Origin: a bacterium
Lineage (GTDB): Bacteria; Cyanobacteriota; Vampirovibrionia; Gastranaerophilales; Gastranaerophilaceae
NCBI GenBank assembly: GCA_017941035.1
Contig: JAGAXG010000008.1
Coordinates: 1-64,000, forward strand
Direction: 5' to 3'
Length of the DNA stretch: 64,000 bases
In this document: in pieces, positions 17,373 through 26,444 of the stretch
Layout of the letters: every line of letters starts with the position of its first letter
Numbering within the stretch: position 1 is the first letter of the stretch
Made by a program: the position numbers and the translations under genes
The notes under the pieces: generated by a model
What the model saw: the letters and a program-made list of their open reading frames with translations, nothing else
The model's database searches: none
Told to the model about the DNA's origin: nothing

Positions 17373-18767
17373 TTAAAAAGATTTTACAAATTTAACTGCT
17401 TGTTCATAAGTAGTAACTTCTCCGTCGAGCTGTGCCTGATGTAAAGAATTTAAAATTTCACCAAGATATTTCGAAGGTTTAATATCAAGCAATTTCATTA
17501 TTTCGTTTCCATCCAACAATTTCGGCAACGGAATGAGAGTTTCTAAAGACTTTAAATAAAAATCTTGCAGATTATTAAGCCTTGAAATATTATCTTCAAC
17601 AATTTTTTTTGTTATATCCTTGCCCAACGCAGACAATCTGTCTGCTTTAGCCAGTGTAATCATATCAATTGCATTTTCTCCTGCTTTACGAACAAAACGC
17701 ATTTTTACTTTATCAGTTAAATCAGGAGCGTAAACAACCATTGAAGGATAAATATGATTTTTTATCATAGTTTTTATGTAATTAATTTGCTTATTTGAAA
17801 AAGCTACTGATTTAAGAATTTCTGAGCACATTTGAGCACCAACATCATCATGCTTAATAAATCTATGGCGACCAGTTGCCTCCTCAATAGTCCAAGTAGA
17901 AAATTTTCCTATATCATGCATAAAACCCGCAAGCCTTAAATGTGAAATTCTTGGGAATCCTCCAAAATCGACCTTATTAAGATGATTTTGAACCTCTTTT
18001 GTTGAATTTTTATAAATAATTCCAATTTGTCTTACTGTCTCTACACTATGATGAAATAAATCTAAATGATGATGAGAATTAGGAGGAACTTTTTTCAAAT
18101 CAATAACAAAAGGAAAAATCAACTCTAAAATACCAGCCTCGTCCATTTTCAGAATAGCAGAATGCGCAAAATCTCCGTTGAAAAGCTTCATAATTTCGTT
18201 CTCTATACGCTCTTTTGCAGTTTTTTTTATAAGTTGAGCGTGCTTTTTAGCCGTATTCATTAAATCCTCAGAAATTTCAAATCCTAAAATCGCATAAAAT
18301 CTAAAAATCCTTAACAACCTTAGCGGATCATCTGTAAAATTATCTTCACTTATACCTTTGATTAGTTTATTCTTAAAATCTCTTAAACCACAGGCAGGAT
18401 CATATATTTCACCAGTCCTTATGTCAGCGCAGATTGCATTAATCGTCAAATCTCTTCGAAAAATGTCTTTGTCCAAAGAATTTTCAACAGGATTTGTTAT
18501 ATCAATGTAATTTATTTTGTCTTTTAATACGACTCTGTATATTTTATTTTTTTCATCCAATGGAATAAATTTTCCACCAAAAAATTCTGCTACTTTTATA
18601 GCAAAATCTTTTGCATCTTCATCTGTAACAATCAAATCTCTGTCAACTATTTCCTTGCCAAGCAGGATATCACGAATTGCACCGCCTACAAGGTATATCT
18701 TATTATCAAAAAAACTTGACAGATTATTTAAGATTTGATCATTCTTTATTTTGGTTAGAATATTCAT
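17373..18767 (-). CDS. cca: CCA tRNA nucleotidyltransferase / poly(A) polymerase family, HD domain
   Basis: A class II nucleotidyltransferase that adds or repairs the 3' CCA of tRNA. Of 464 residues, the head has YLVGGAIRDILLG (Gly28-Gly29), the metal-binding DRD pair Asp42/Asp44, RRDLTINAI and the DPLRLLRIFRF element. An HD phosphohydrolase domain follows (GFMHDIGKF, then HDDVGAQMC). The head-plus-HD layout is that of bacterial CCA or A-adding enzymes; in lineages with split activities it could add only part of CCA. All three tRNA genes in the window lack an encoded CCA, consistent with an essential role. Its start overlaps the end of rsmE by 29 nt, so the two are translated from one message. 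Confidence 0.92.
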   Translation of the reverse strand: MNILTKIKNDQILNNLSSFFDNKIYLVGGAIRDILLGKEIVDRDLIVTDEDAKDFAIKVAEFFGGKFIPLDEKNKIYRVVLKDKINYIDITNPVENSLDKDIFRRDLTINAICADIRTGEIYDPACGLRDFKNKLIKGISEDNFTDDPLRLLRIFRFYAILGFEISEDLMNTAKKHAQLIKKTAKERIENEIMKLFNGDFAHSAILKMDEAGILELIFPFVIDLKKVPPNSHHHLDLFHHSVETVRQIGIIYKNSTKEVQNHLNKVDFGGFPRISHLRLAGFMHDIGKFSTWTIEEATGRHRFIKHDDVGAQMCSEILKSVAFSNKQINYIKTMIKNHIYPSMVVYAPDLTDKVKMRFVRKAGENAIDMITLAKADRLSALGKDITKKIVEDNISRLNNLQDFYLKSLETLIPLPKLLDGNEIMKLLDIKPSKYLGEILNSLHQAQLDGEVTTYEQAVKFVKSF

Positions 18768-19488
18768 AAATAATATTTCCTAATCCCACAATTACTGCTG
18801 TATCCGCTTTTAATATTAAATCCCCGAGAGTAAGCATTTCTACATTACTATAAGATCTAAACAAGTCAAATTCTCTTTGGGAAAAACCTCCCTCAGGACC
18901 TATTACAACAAGAACTTTATCTCCCTTATTTACAGACTTCTGTTCAAAACTCTGACGGATAGTCCTATCTGCAATTCTTTCACAAAAAACAATAATTTTA
19001 TCGAAATTATTATTATCAAATAAATTTTTAATATCAGTTCTATTAAAGCACTTTGGAATAAAAGCACGTTCACATTGCTTTGATGCTTCAAACATAATTT
19101 TTTGCCACTTTTGAATTTTTTTATCAATCATTTCAGAATTAAGCGCACAATTATCCGTTTTAATCGGATATATTCCACAAACTCCAAGTTCTGTAGCTTT
19201 TTCAACTAACAAATTTTGAGAATCACTTCTTAGCGGACTTTGAGCAAGATAAAGTTCAAATTTCAAAAAACGTTTTGAGGGATATGATTTAACAACATTT
19301 ACCAAAATTTTAGACGAAGTTATTTCTATAATTATTGTTTCATATTGAATTTGTTTTTCATCAATTAATAATAATTTTTCTCCAACTCTGGCACGCAGCG
19401 AACGAGCGATATGAAGATAATTTTCCTTGTCGCTTATTATAATAGTTTCATTATTTACCTGTGAGGAATTTATAAAAAAATGTGGCAT
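18739..19488 (-). CDS. rsmE: 16S rRNA (uracil-1498-N3)-methyltransferase
   Basis: Methylates U1498 of 16S rRNA in the ribosomal decoding region. The 249-residue protein has the N-terminal PUA-like part (HIARSLRARVGEKLLLID) and a C-terminal SPOUT/trefoil-knot domain with VVIGPEGGFSQREFDLF and LTLGDLILKADTAVIVGLGN, the hallmark SAM-binding knot of RsmE. Length is normal. AAAGGA precedes the ATG. It lies between rqcH and cca, all on the minus strand, and overlaps cca by 29 nt. Confidence 0.95.
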   Translation of the reverse strand: MPHFFINSSQVNNETIIISDKENYLHIARSLRARVGEKLLLIDEKQIQYETIIIEITSSKILVNVVKSYPSKRFLKFELYLAQSPLRSDSQNLLVEKATELGVCGIYPIKTDNCALNSEMIDKKIQKWQKIMFEASKQCERAFIPKCFNRTDIKNLFDNNNFDKIIVFCERIADRTIRQSFEQKSVNKGDKVLVVIGPEGGFSQREFDLFRSYSNVEMLTLGDLILKADTAVIVGLGNIIYEYSNQNKE

Positions 19489-19506
19489 AACATCCTTTCG
19501 AAGAAA

Positions 19507-20916
19507 TTATACCACAATTTCTTTTTCATTACGATAAGTTACATACCCCAAATTTGCTTTGGGCGGTTTTCGTAAATATTTACGTTTTGTATATATTACT
19601 CCTACCTTTGCAGAATTTGCTGCACTAGAATATTTTTTTGCGAGTTTAGCACATTCTAAAATTAATTGTTCGGATATTTTCTGAGTTTTTAAGAGAACAT
19701 GTGAACCTGCACAATTATGCACATGAAACCATAAATCATCTTCATTTGCCAATTTCGAAACTATATAATCATTTTGTTTATTATTTTTACCTATATAAAT
19801 TCTTGTTTCGTTTTCTTTTTCTATTTTAAGAGGCTCAATCGTACGTTTGTCATATTTTTTTACAGGCTTATCACTCTCGACTTCATCTCTCAAATCCGAC
19901 AAGTCATTTATTTTTTTAGCCAAATTTATAGAATACAAAAGATTTTCAAAATAACTCTTTTGCTGACTATAGCCCTCAATAAGTTCAAAAATCTTTTCAT
20001 TTTTAGACTTATTATATTTTTTATAAAAGTTATTAGCATTTTCTTTTAATGTTTTTTTATTATCAAGTTTTATTGAAATTTCTTTGTTATTTTCATAATC
20101 AAAAACAATAGCGGAATCTGAATAATCATTTAAATTATAAAGATTAGCCATAAGCAAATCGCCCCATAAACGGTACTTGTCAGCATTTTTATTTTTCCCC
20201 AACAGATTAACAAGCTGAGAAAGGACTTTTTCAACTTTTTTTAGTTTTTTGTTTGATAAAATCAAAAATTTATTTTTCAATAAATGAAACTTCTCTTTCT
20301 CGATATGATAAGTATAATAATTATCAATAATCGAATTTATATCTGAGGGGACATTGATTAAAAATTTATATCTGTATGGAGGTATTCCACTACTTTTAGG
20401 GGGATAAATATAAGGAATTTGGCCATAGACTTCCCTTACAGAACTTTTTTCAGAACCTACATTATGCGCACATCCTAAAATTATATTCGTGTCAGAATTG
20501 TATAATATTATATTTGAATATTTTCCCATTAATTCAATCGCAAGACACAGATATATTTTATCCCCAAGCTCATTATAAGTTTCGAAAAATAATTCTAATA
20601 TTCTTTCTCCAGACGGTTGATTGATTTTTGCAATTCTGGAATTGCTTAAATATTTTCTCAAAAGCATGCAAAACATCGGAGGTTTTTGCGGTATTTCAAT
20701 TATTTTACGTTCAATATTTTTTTCTGATGAAAAACAAATATGATAAAACTGAGGAGAAATGTTTATATACAATAGTCTGCTTTTTCCATCATTTCGAATA
20801 GTCAAAAGAAGCTCCCTTCTTGAAGGCTGTTGAATTTTGTTAATTCTTGCCCCTTCTAAAAACGTTCTTTCTTGACTTATGAATGTTTCAAGCAGTTTTG
20901 AATCAAATGTTATCAT
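19507..20916 (-). CDS. rqcH: RqcH / NFACT-family ribosome quality-control protein
   Basis: A homologue of bacterial RqcH (eukaryotic Rqc2/NEMF), which binds stalled 50S subunits and recruits tRNA-Ala to add alanine tails to unfinished peptides. The 469 residues show the NFACT-N domain (LLETFISQERTFLEGARINK, then IQQPSRRELLLTIRN), a central coiled-coil region rich in Lys/Glu/Asn, and the NFACT-R part (ANEDDLWFHVHNCAGSHVLL, then KRKYLRKPPKANLGYVTY). It is about 100 residues shorter than the Bacillus protein, mainly in the middle and at the C-terminal end. Older annotation calls this family fibronectin-binding protein. It lies 18 nt upstream of rsmE on the same strand, so probably co-transcribed. 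Confidence 0.9.
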   Translation of the reverse strand: MITFDSKLLETFISQERTFLEGARINKIQQPSRRELLLTIRNDGKSRLLYINISPQFYHICFSSEKNIERKIIEIPQKPPMFCMLLRKYLSNSRIAKINQPSGERILELFFETYNELGDKIYLCLAIELMGKYSNIILYNSDTNIILGCAHNVGSEKSSVREVYGQIPYIYPPKSSGIPPYRYKFLINVPSDINSIIDNYYTYHIEKEKFHLLKNKFLILSNKKLKKVEKVLSQLVNLLGKNKNADKYRLWGDLLMANLYNLNDYSDSAIVFDYENNKEISIKLDNKKTLKENANNFYKKYNKSKNEKIFELIEGYSQQKSYFENLLYSINLAKKINDLSDLRDEVESDKPVKKYDKRTIEPLKIEKENETRIYIGKNNKQNDYIVSKLANEDDLWFHVHNCAGSHVLLKTQKISEQLILECAKLAKKYSSAANSAKVGVIYTKRKYLRKPPKANLGYVTYRNEKEIVV

Positions 20917-21130
20917 AAAGAAAATTTACCAAAAATATATAATAGTGTCTATTATTTTTTGTTTGTGGTAATATAAGGTCAGTATGGTATTAAGGCAATA
21001 AAGCAATAGGTATTTTAATTGTATTGGTTATTGTTTTCATATTAATAATATTTGTAAGTATGCTTGTTTCCTTATTTACCTGTTTAAATATTCCATTTGC
21101 GAAATAAAAGTAGAATTAGAGGATATAAAG

Positions 21131-22912
21131 ATGATTAAAACAAATTTTAAAGACCACGAATGCGGTAAATTAAATTTAGACAATATTACTCAGACAGTTA
21201 CTCTCTCAGGCTGGGTTTCTACAGTAAGAGACTTGGGTGGTATTTTATTTATTGAACTAAGAGATAGAAGCGGGGTATTTCAACTCGTTGCAAACCCTCA
21301 AATCAATCCTCAGGTTCATGAAATTTTTGGAAAAGTTAAAAGTGAATACGTAATAAAGGTTACAGGGAAAGTAACAAAAAGGCCTCCGGAAACATATAAT
21401 GAAAAATATCCTACAGGTCAGGTTGAAATGTACCCTGAATTTGTTGAAATATTATCTGAAGCAAAAACTCTACCTTTTGTTTTAGATGATGAAAATGTTT
21501 CCGAAGATATTCGTTTAAAATATCGATATCTTGATTTAAGACGTGAACCTATGCTATCAAAACTTGTTTTACGTCACAACATTGTTCAAGCAATCAGAAA
21601 TTATATGAATAATTTAGACTTTTTGGAAGTTGAAACTCCAATCTTAATTAAAACAACCCCTGAAGGAGCAAGGGATTATTTAGTTCCTTCAAGAGTACAA
21701 GAGGGTAAATTCTTTGCACTTCCGCAATCTCCTCAAATATTTAAACAACTTTTGATGGTTGGAGGTATTGAAAGATATTATCAAATAGCAAAATGCTTTA
21801 GAGATGAAGATTTGCGCGCAGACAGACAGCCTGAATTTACGCAAGTTGATATTGAAATGTCTTTTGTAGAACAAAAAGACGTTATCAATGTTGTTGAAGG
21901 TCTGATTGTAGATGCATTTAAAGCAGCAGGAGTCGAAGTTAATCCTCCATTTACACAAATAACATGGCAGGAAGCAATGGATAGATTCGGTTCTGATAAG
22001 CCTGATACAAGATTCGGACTAGAATTATTTGATTTAGGCGATATTATTATGCAGTCAGAATTTCAAATTGTTAAAAACACTTTGCAAAATGGAGGTATAG
22101 TTAGAGGAATCAGAATTCCAGGCGGAGCCAAATTCTCAAGAAAAGAAATTGATGATATTACAAAACTTGCTGTTTCATTTGGAGCAAAAGCTTTAGCTAA
22201 TATCATTTATCAAGAAGACGGAACTCCAAAATCACCTGTTTTAAAATTTGTTTCTGAAGAACAGGCAAAAGCCATTCAAGACAGAGCCGGCGCCCACGCA
22301 GGAGATATTATATTCTTCTTAGCAGATAAACCAAAATTAGTTTACGACATTATGGGCAGATTAAGACTTCATTTTGGAAAAATGTTAAATCTTATTGATG
22401 AATCTAAGCATGCATTGTTATGGGTAGTTGATTTCCCTATGTTTGAATGGTCAGATGAAGAGCAAAGATTTATGGCTATGCACCATCCGTTCACATCTCC
22501 AAATATGGAGGATATAGACAAATTGAAATCCGGAGATTTAGGCAATGTTAAATCAATCGCTTATGATATTGTTTATAACGGAACAGAATTAGGCGGAGGA
22601 TCTGTAAGAATTCACTCTTCTGAAGTTCAATCAGAAATATTCAAAGCTCTTGGTTTAACACAAGAAGAAGCTGAAGAAAAATTCGGATTTATGGTAAATG
22701 CACTTCAATACGGAACTCCTCCTCATGCAGGCTTAGCAATCGGTTTAGACAGACTTGTTGCACTATTAGCAAGAACAGATTCTATTCGTGATGTTATAGC
22801 ATTCCCTAAAAACGCAGGAGCAAAATGTTTGATGTCAGGTGCTCCAGGTGAAGCTTCTATTCAACAGTTAAGAGAACTTCATATTAAAAGCACAGTAAAT
22901 GCAAATAAATAA
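21131..22912 (+). CDS. aspS: Aspartyl-tRNA synthetase
   Basis: Charges tRNA with aspartate. The 593-residue bacterial-type enzyme has an N-terminal OB anticodon-binding domain (LSGWVSTVRDLGGILFIELR), class II motif 2 (FRDEDLRADRQPEFTQVDIE), the bacterial GAD insertion in the middle, and motif 3 (GLAIGLDRLVALLARTDSIR). The start has GAGG at good spacing. The 214 bp upstream hold a possible promoter (TAATAT near 20969) but no convincing leader. A strong terminator follows. Whether it is discriminating or also charges tRNA-Asn cannot be read here, since gatCAB and asnS are not in the window. Confidence 0.97.
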   Translation: MIKTNFKDHECGKLNLDNITQTVTLSGWVSTVRDLGGILFIELRDRSGVFQLVANPQINPQVHEIFGKVKSEYVIKVTGKVTKRPPETYNEKYPTGQVEMYPEFVEILSEAKTLPFVLDDENVSEDIRLKYRYLDLRREPMLSKLVLRHNIVQAIRNYMNNLDFLEVETPILIKTTPEGARDYLVPSRVQEGKFFALPQSPQIFKQLLMVGGIERYYQIAKCFRDEDLRADRQPEFTQVDIEMSFVEQKDVINVVEGLIVDAFKAAGVEVNPPFTQITWQEAMDRFGSDKPDTRFGLELFDLGDIIMQSEFQIVKNTLQNGGIVRGIRIPGGAKFSRKEIDDITKLAVSFGAKALANIIYQEDGTPKSPVLKFVSEEQAKAIQDRAGAHAGDIIFFLADKPKLVYDIMGRLRLHFGKMLNLIDESKHALLWVVDFPMFEWSDEEQRFMAMHHPFTSPNMEDIDKLKSGDLGNVKSIAYDIVYNGTELGGGSVRIHSSEVQSEIFKALGLTQEEAEEKFGFMVNALQYGTPPHAGLAIGLDRLVALLARTDSIRDVIAFPKNAGAKCLMSGAPGEASIQQLRELHIKSTVNANK

Positions 22913-22931
22913 TTATATTCATTTATATAAA

Positions 22932-22968
22932 CTGAAGGCTTGCAAATTATAGCAAGCCTTTAGTTTTA
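22932..22968 (+). terminator. Intrinsic terminator after aspS
   Basis: AAGGCTTGC (22935-22943) pairs with GCAAGCCTT (22952-22960) around an 8-nt loop, followed by T-rich sequence. It ends aspS; the convergent 94-residue gene lies just beyond. Confidence 0.85.
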
Positions 22969-22970
22969 TT

Positions 22971-23255
22971 CTATATTTTTTTTATAAATTCATGCGCATT
23001 AATAACATCATCAATACTAATAGGAGGCGGACCGTCTATGATTTCTAATGGCAAATGAGATTTTGATCTATAATTGTAATTCAATACAATATCTCCAAAA
23101 TCTTTTCCACATTCGGCACATGATAACGTACAAATCAAAGTTTCACAATCCTTCTTTTTTATATTAATAGATTCTTGAGAAAAATCATTTTTACAACGAG
23201 AACAACAAAGATTCGAAAACATTGATTTTATATCTTTTGAACAATCATCTTTCAT
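22971..23255 (-). CDS. Small zinc-ribbon-like protein, unknown function
   Basis: A 94-residue soluble protein with two cysteine knuckles: CCSRC (about 17-21) and LSCAEC (about 44-49), with a further Cys at 37 and 42. This layout is typical of a treble-clef or zinc ribbon. The C-terminus contains DGPPPISIDDVINAHEFI. I do not recognise a named family. It converges on aspS and has no ribosome site; instead TAAAAT sits 6 nt before the ATG (23267-23262), which predicts a leaderless message. A DNA- or RNA-binding or regulatory role is plausible but unproven. Confidence 0.65.
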   Translation of the reverse strand: MKDDCSKDIKSMFSNLCCSRCKNDFSQESINIKKKDCETLICTLSCAECGKDFGDIVLNYNYRSKSHLPLEIIDGPPPISIDDVINAHEFIKKI

Positions 23256-23261
23256 ATCAAT

Positions 23262-23291
23262 ATTTTATATTAATTTTTGTAAATAGTTCAA
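23262..23291 (-). promoter_or_regulatory. Predicted leaderless promoter of the zinc-ribbon gene
   Basis: On the minus strand, TTGAAC (23291-23286), an 18-bp spacer and TAAAAT (23267-23262), then exactly 6 nt before the ATG at 23255. Spacing puts the start site on the A of ATG. Confidence 0.5.
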
Positions 23292-23368
23292 CTTTTTATA
23301 GTATTGTTTGTTATTTTTCTTAAAATTTAGGGATTAATATTAATGGATAAAGCCAAAGGAGGTCAACT

Positions 23369-23461
23369 ATGGCTATTAATCTTATTCTATTCGGTTTTAT
23401 AGTTTATACTGCATTGATTGTAGTACCAAGCATTTGGGAAGAACTAACAGCTGAAGGATAG
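23369..23461 (+). CDS. Single-helix membrane microprotein (30 residues)
   Basis: A complete 30-codon ORF preceded by a near-perfect ribosome site (AAAGGAGG, 23355-23362) 6 nt from the ATG, better than most genes in the window. The product has one hydrophobic helix (about residues 3-21, LILFGFIVYTALIVVP) and ends in the acidic tail SIWEELTAEG, so it probably sits in the inner membrane. It stands in the roughly 300-bp gap before mnmG; a weak hairpin at 23524-23547 could end its transcript. I know of no family to name. The size and shape recall small subunits of membrane complexes, but that is only an analogy. Confidence 0.6.
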   Translation: MAINLILFGFIVYTALIVVPSIWEELTAEG

Positions 23462-23550
23462 AATACAATTTAAAATATCTGCAAAATATAAAGAGTGAAG
23501 AATGGTTTAAATTAGTGTTAAAAAAACGTTTAATAAAATGAACGTTTAGT

Positions 23551-23579
23551 TTGTTGTGAGTTTATGTTTGACTTATAAT
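23551..23579 (+). promoter_or_regulatory. Predicted leaderless promoter of mnmG
   Basis: TTGTTG (23551-23556), a 17-bp spacer and TATAAT (23574-23579), then exactly 6 nt before the ATG at 23586. The predicted start site is the A of the start codon. There is no Shine-Dalgarno sequence. Confidence 0.7.
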
Positions 23580-23585
23580 ACAAAT

Positions 23586-25466
23586 ATGAACAGGGATTAT
23601 CTCAATAATAAATTTGATATTATTGTTGTAGGTGGGGGACATGCCGGTTGTGAGGCAGTTTTGGCTTGCGCAAAGCTCGGAATGAAAGTTTTACTGGCGA
23701 CTTTAAATGTTGAAAATATTGCGCTTCAACCATGCAACCCTGCTGTTGGAGGTCCGGCAAAATCAACTTTGGTTCGTGAGATTGATGCTTTAGGTGGAGT
23801 TATGGGAGAGGTTACAGATGCGACTTATTTGCAGATGAAAATTTTAAATTCCTCGAAAGGACCTGCTGTTCGTGCACTTCGTGCGCAATCTGATAAAGCT
23901 GAATATTCTCGCTACATGAGAAATCTTCTTGAAAATAACGAAAATATATATATTAAACAATGCTGTATTACAGATTTATTAGTGGAAAATGATACAATAA
24001 CAGGTGCGGTAGATGAGTTTGGAACTGAATACAGTGCTCGTGCGGTTGTATTAACGACTGGAACATCATTAGAAGGGAAGATATTTGTAGGTTTGCGTTC
24101 ATTTAGTGCGGGAAGACTCGGAGAAAAATCTGCAATAGGCTTATCTGATAGTTTGCATAGATTTGGTATTGAAACAAAAAAACTTAAAACAGGAACACCT
24201 GCCCGCGTAGACAAACGAACAATTGACTACTCAAGACTTATTATACAACCGGGAGATGAAGAATTAAATTTCTTTTCTTTTAAGCCTAACCGCCCAATTA
24301 GAAAAACATATCCTTGTTATTTAACAAAAACTAACGAAGACACTCACAAAATTATTCGCGAAAATCTTGACAAATCTCCAATGTATCAAGGACTAATTCA
24401 TGGTGTAGGACCACGCTATTGTCCTTCAATAGAAGATAAAGTCGTACGATTCGCATCTAACCCTTCTCATCATATTTTTATTGAACCTGAAGGTTTAGGA
24501 ACATATGAAACATATATTCAAGGATTTTCAACAAGTTTACCGATTGATGTTCAAACAAGAATGCTTAGAACTTTGCCAGGTCTTGAAAATGCACACATAA
24601 TAAAACCTGCATATGCAGTTGAATATGATTATGTGCCTGCAATTCAAACTACACACTCTTTAATGTCAAAAAAGATAAAAGGACTATTCTTTGGAGGACA
24701 AATTAACGGAACAAGCGGTTATGAAGAAGCAGCTGCACAAGGGTTAATTGCGGGTATTAATGCTTTTAATTATTTAAATGGAACTGAAATGCTTGAACTT
24801 TCTCGCAGTTCTTCTTACACAGGGACATTAATAGATGATTTAGTTACTAAAGATATTCAGGATCCATATAGAATGCTAACATCACGTTCTGAATACAGGC
24901 TTTTATTAAGACAGGATAATGCAGATGCAAGATTAACCGAAATTGGTCATAAAATTGGTTTAATTGATGACATGCAATATTTTAGATTTGAAGAAAAACA
25001 AAGGCTAATTGCAGAAGAAACAAAACGTCTTGAGAATGTAAAAATTCCGGCATCCGAAGAAAATAACAAAATACTTGCAAAATATGGAGAACATTTAGAA
25101 CGCGGGATGAGAGCATCAGAGCTTATAAAAAGACCAGCAATAAATTACAAAATAATTTGCGAACTTGATAAAGGAACTTCAAAATTACAAATACCTCGTG
25201 ATGTATATGAACAAATAGAAGTTTTAATCAAATATGACGGCTATTTAAAAAGACAAGAAGAACAAGTTCATCAAGGTGCTAAATTAGAAAAATTTAAAAT
25301 TCCTAACGATATTGATTATTCAAAAATTGAACATATTTCTTCTGAAACCAAAGATAAATTATCTAAAATCAAACCTAAAGATTTAGCACAAGCTTCTCGC
25401 ATAGGGGGAATAAAACCCGCAGATATTTCAATATTAATGATTCTTTTAGATAAACATAAAATTTAA
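23586..25466 (+). CDS. mnmG: tRNA uridine-5-carboxymethylaminomethyl modification enzyme MnmG (GidA)
   Basis: The FAD subunit of the MnmE-MnmG complex that makes the cmnm5U34 modification in the anticodon of several tRNAs. The 626-residue protein has the FAD motif VVGGGHAGCEAVLACAKLGM, NPAVGGPAKSTLVREIDALG, GGQINGTSGYEEAAAQGLI and the helical C-terminal domain ending QASRIGGIKPADISILMILL. A GTG at 23556 would add 10 residues that are not family-like. The ATG at 23586 fits the family start (MNRDYLNNKFDIIVV) and the promoter position, so I chose it. Its stop overlaps the convergent formyltransferase-like gene by 4 nt. mnmE is not in the window. Confidence 0.95.
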   Translation: MNRDYLNNKFDIIVVGGGHAGCEAVLACAKLGMKVLLATLNVENIALQPCNPAVGGPAKSTLVREIDALGGVMGEVTDATYLQMKILNSSKGPAVRALRAQSDKAEYSRYMRNLLENNENIYIKQCCITDLLVENDTITGAVDEFGTEYSARAVVLTTGTSLEGKIFVGLRSFSAGRLGEKSAIGLSDSLHRFGIETKKLKTGTPARVDKRTIDYSRLIIQPGDEELNFFSFKPNRPIRKTYPCYLTKTNEDTHKIIRENLDKSPMYQGLIHGVGPRYCPSIEDKVVRFASNPSHHIFIEPEGLGTYETYIQGFSTSLPIDVQTRMLRTLPGLENAHIIKPAYAVEYDYVPAIQTTHSLMSKKIKGLFFGGQINGTSGYEEAAAQGLIAGINAFNYLNGTEMLELSRSSSYTGTLIDDLVTKDIQDPYRMLTSRSEYRLLLRQDNADARLTEIGHKIGLIDDMQYFRFEEKQRLIAEETKRLENVKIPASEENNKILAKYGEHLERGMRASELIKRPAINYKIICELDKGTSKLQIPRDVYEQIEVLIKYDGYLKRQEEQVHQGAKLEKFKIPNDIDYSKIEHISSETKDKLSKIKPKDLAQASRIGGIKPADISILMILLDKHKI

Positions 25467-26404
25467 TATAAAACATCAACTTTATTTCTGATAAAGTTTT
25501 TTACACCGGAAGAACCATATAATTTTAAATCAGTAAATCTAATTGCTTTTTTGTCATTACAAACAATAGTAATAGAAGCTTTAGAATCATCTTTTGCTAT
25601 TATACTTCCTGAAGGTTTATTTGTTGTATGCAAAATTTTGTAATTGTATGGATTTACCACGAAATATTTATTTTTATATGTAATATAGCATGGCATAAAC
25701 GGATGCAACGCTCTTATTGTACGAGAAATTTCATCAGAGGTTTGATAAGTAAAATCAAGCATCATCTCCTTGCCTGAAATATTAGGATAGTAAGTTGAAT
25801 ATCGCTCATCTTGATTAACAGGAGTCAAAACTTTTTCATTTAAATCATTTAATAATTCTGTAATCAAAGTACGCGCTTCTCTGGTGGTTTTATCTCTTAA
25901 TTCTTTAGATGTATAATCAGGCTCAATTTTTATTTTTTTCTGTTTTAGAATAGGACCAGCATCGTATTCTTCAGTCATTAAATGAAGTGTAACTCCGGAA
26001 AATTCCTCGTTATGAAGGATTGTTTGCAAATAAGGATTAGGTCCTCTATATTTTGGCAAAAGAGAAGGATGCACATTAATTGTTGCAATTTTTGGAATAT
26101 TAAACGTTTCAGGCTGAATTTTTTCTTTCCAAGTCCCAACAATAACTAAATCGATATTTTGACGAATAAGCAAATCCCTAAATAACTGCGAATTAGCAGA
26201 TTTTAAACGAATTTGATTGAGTTTTAATTCTTTTATTAGGGTAACTTCAGGCGCAGGTCTAAAAAAATCATCTAGTAAAAGTCTAAAAGCAGCAGTACTC
26301 GTTTGCTCATAACGAAAAACTCCAACAATCTCAGCCCCAGCATCCCTTACTCCAAGGATGATATTAGCCAGCATCAAACCTTTACCTAGAATGACTACTC
26401 TCAT
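25463..26404 (-). CDS. Formyltransferase-fold protein (divergent Fmt-like)
   Basis: A 313-residue folate-dependent formyltransferase-like protein. The Rossmann N-terminus begins MRVVILGKGLMLANIILG. The active-site region is INVHPSLLPKYRGPNPYLQT, holding the Asn and His of the family, and the later Asp is in TEEYDAGPIL. The C-terminal part (PSGSIIAKDDSKASITIVCN) resembles the Fmt C-terminal OB-like domain. Differences from true methionyl-tRNA formyltransferase (GPNPYLQ where Fmt usually has GAAPI, and YDAG where Fmt usually has LDTG) suggest a paralogue, perhaps acting on a sugar nucleotide or another amine. It could also be the organism's divergent Fmt, as no other copy is seen here. The start is set at 26404 because TATAAT lies 6 nt upstream. 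Confidence 0.75.
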   Translation of the reverse strand: MRVVILGKGLMLANIILGVRDAGAEIVGVFRYEQTSTAAFRLLLDDFFRPAPEVTLIKELKLNQIRLKSANSQLFRDLLIRQNIDLVIVGTWKEKIQPETFNIPKIATINVHPSLLPKYRGPNPYLQTILHNEEFSGVTLHLMTEEYDAGPILKQKKIKIEPDYTSKELRDKTTREARTLITELLNDLNEKVLTPVNQDERYSTYYPNISGKEMMLDFTYQTSDEISRTIRALHPFMPCYITYKNKYFVVNPYNYKILHTTNKPSGSIIAKDDSKASITIVCNDKKAIRFTDLKLYGSSGVKNFIRNKVDVLY

Positions 26405-26410
26405 AAAAAC

Positions 26411-26416
26411 ATTATA
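26411..26416 (-). promoter_or_regulatory. -10 box, predicted leaderless start of formyltransferase-like gene
   Basis: TATAAT on the minus strand (26416-26411) followed by 6 nt and ATG at 26404. The -35 position holds only TTTCAT. No ribosome site is present. Confidence 0.6.
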
Positions 26417-26444
26417 GCTCAAGTAAAAAAAATATGAAAGTTTA

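Noticed and set aside
21024-21107. A 27-codon TTG-initiated hydrophobic ORF upstream of aspS (MVIVFILIIFVSMLVSLF...)
   Set aside because: No ATG, no ribosome site and no supporting promoter; hydrophobicity can arise by chance in T-rich DNA.
23369-23461. Calling the 30-residue protein a photosystem or cytochrome b6f small subunit
   Set aside because: Only size and hydrophobicity agree; no motif of the known small subunits was found and the lineage is non-photosynthetic.
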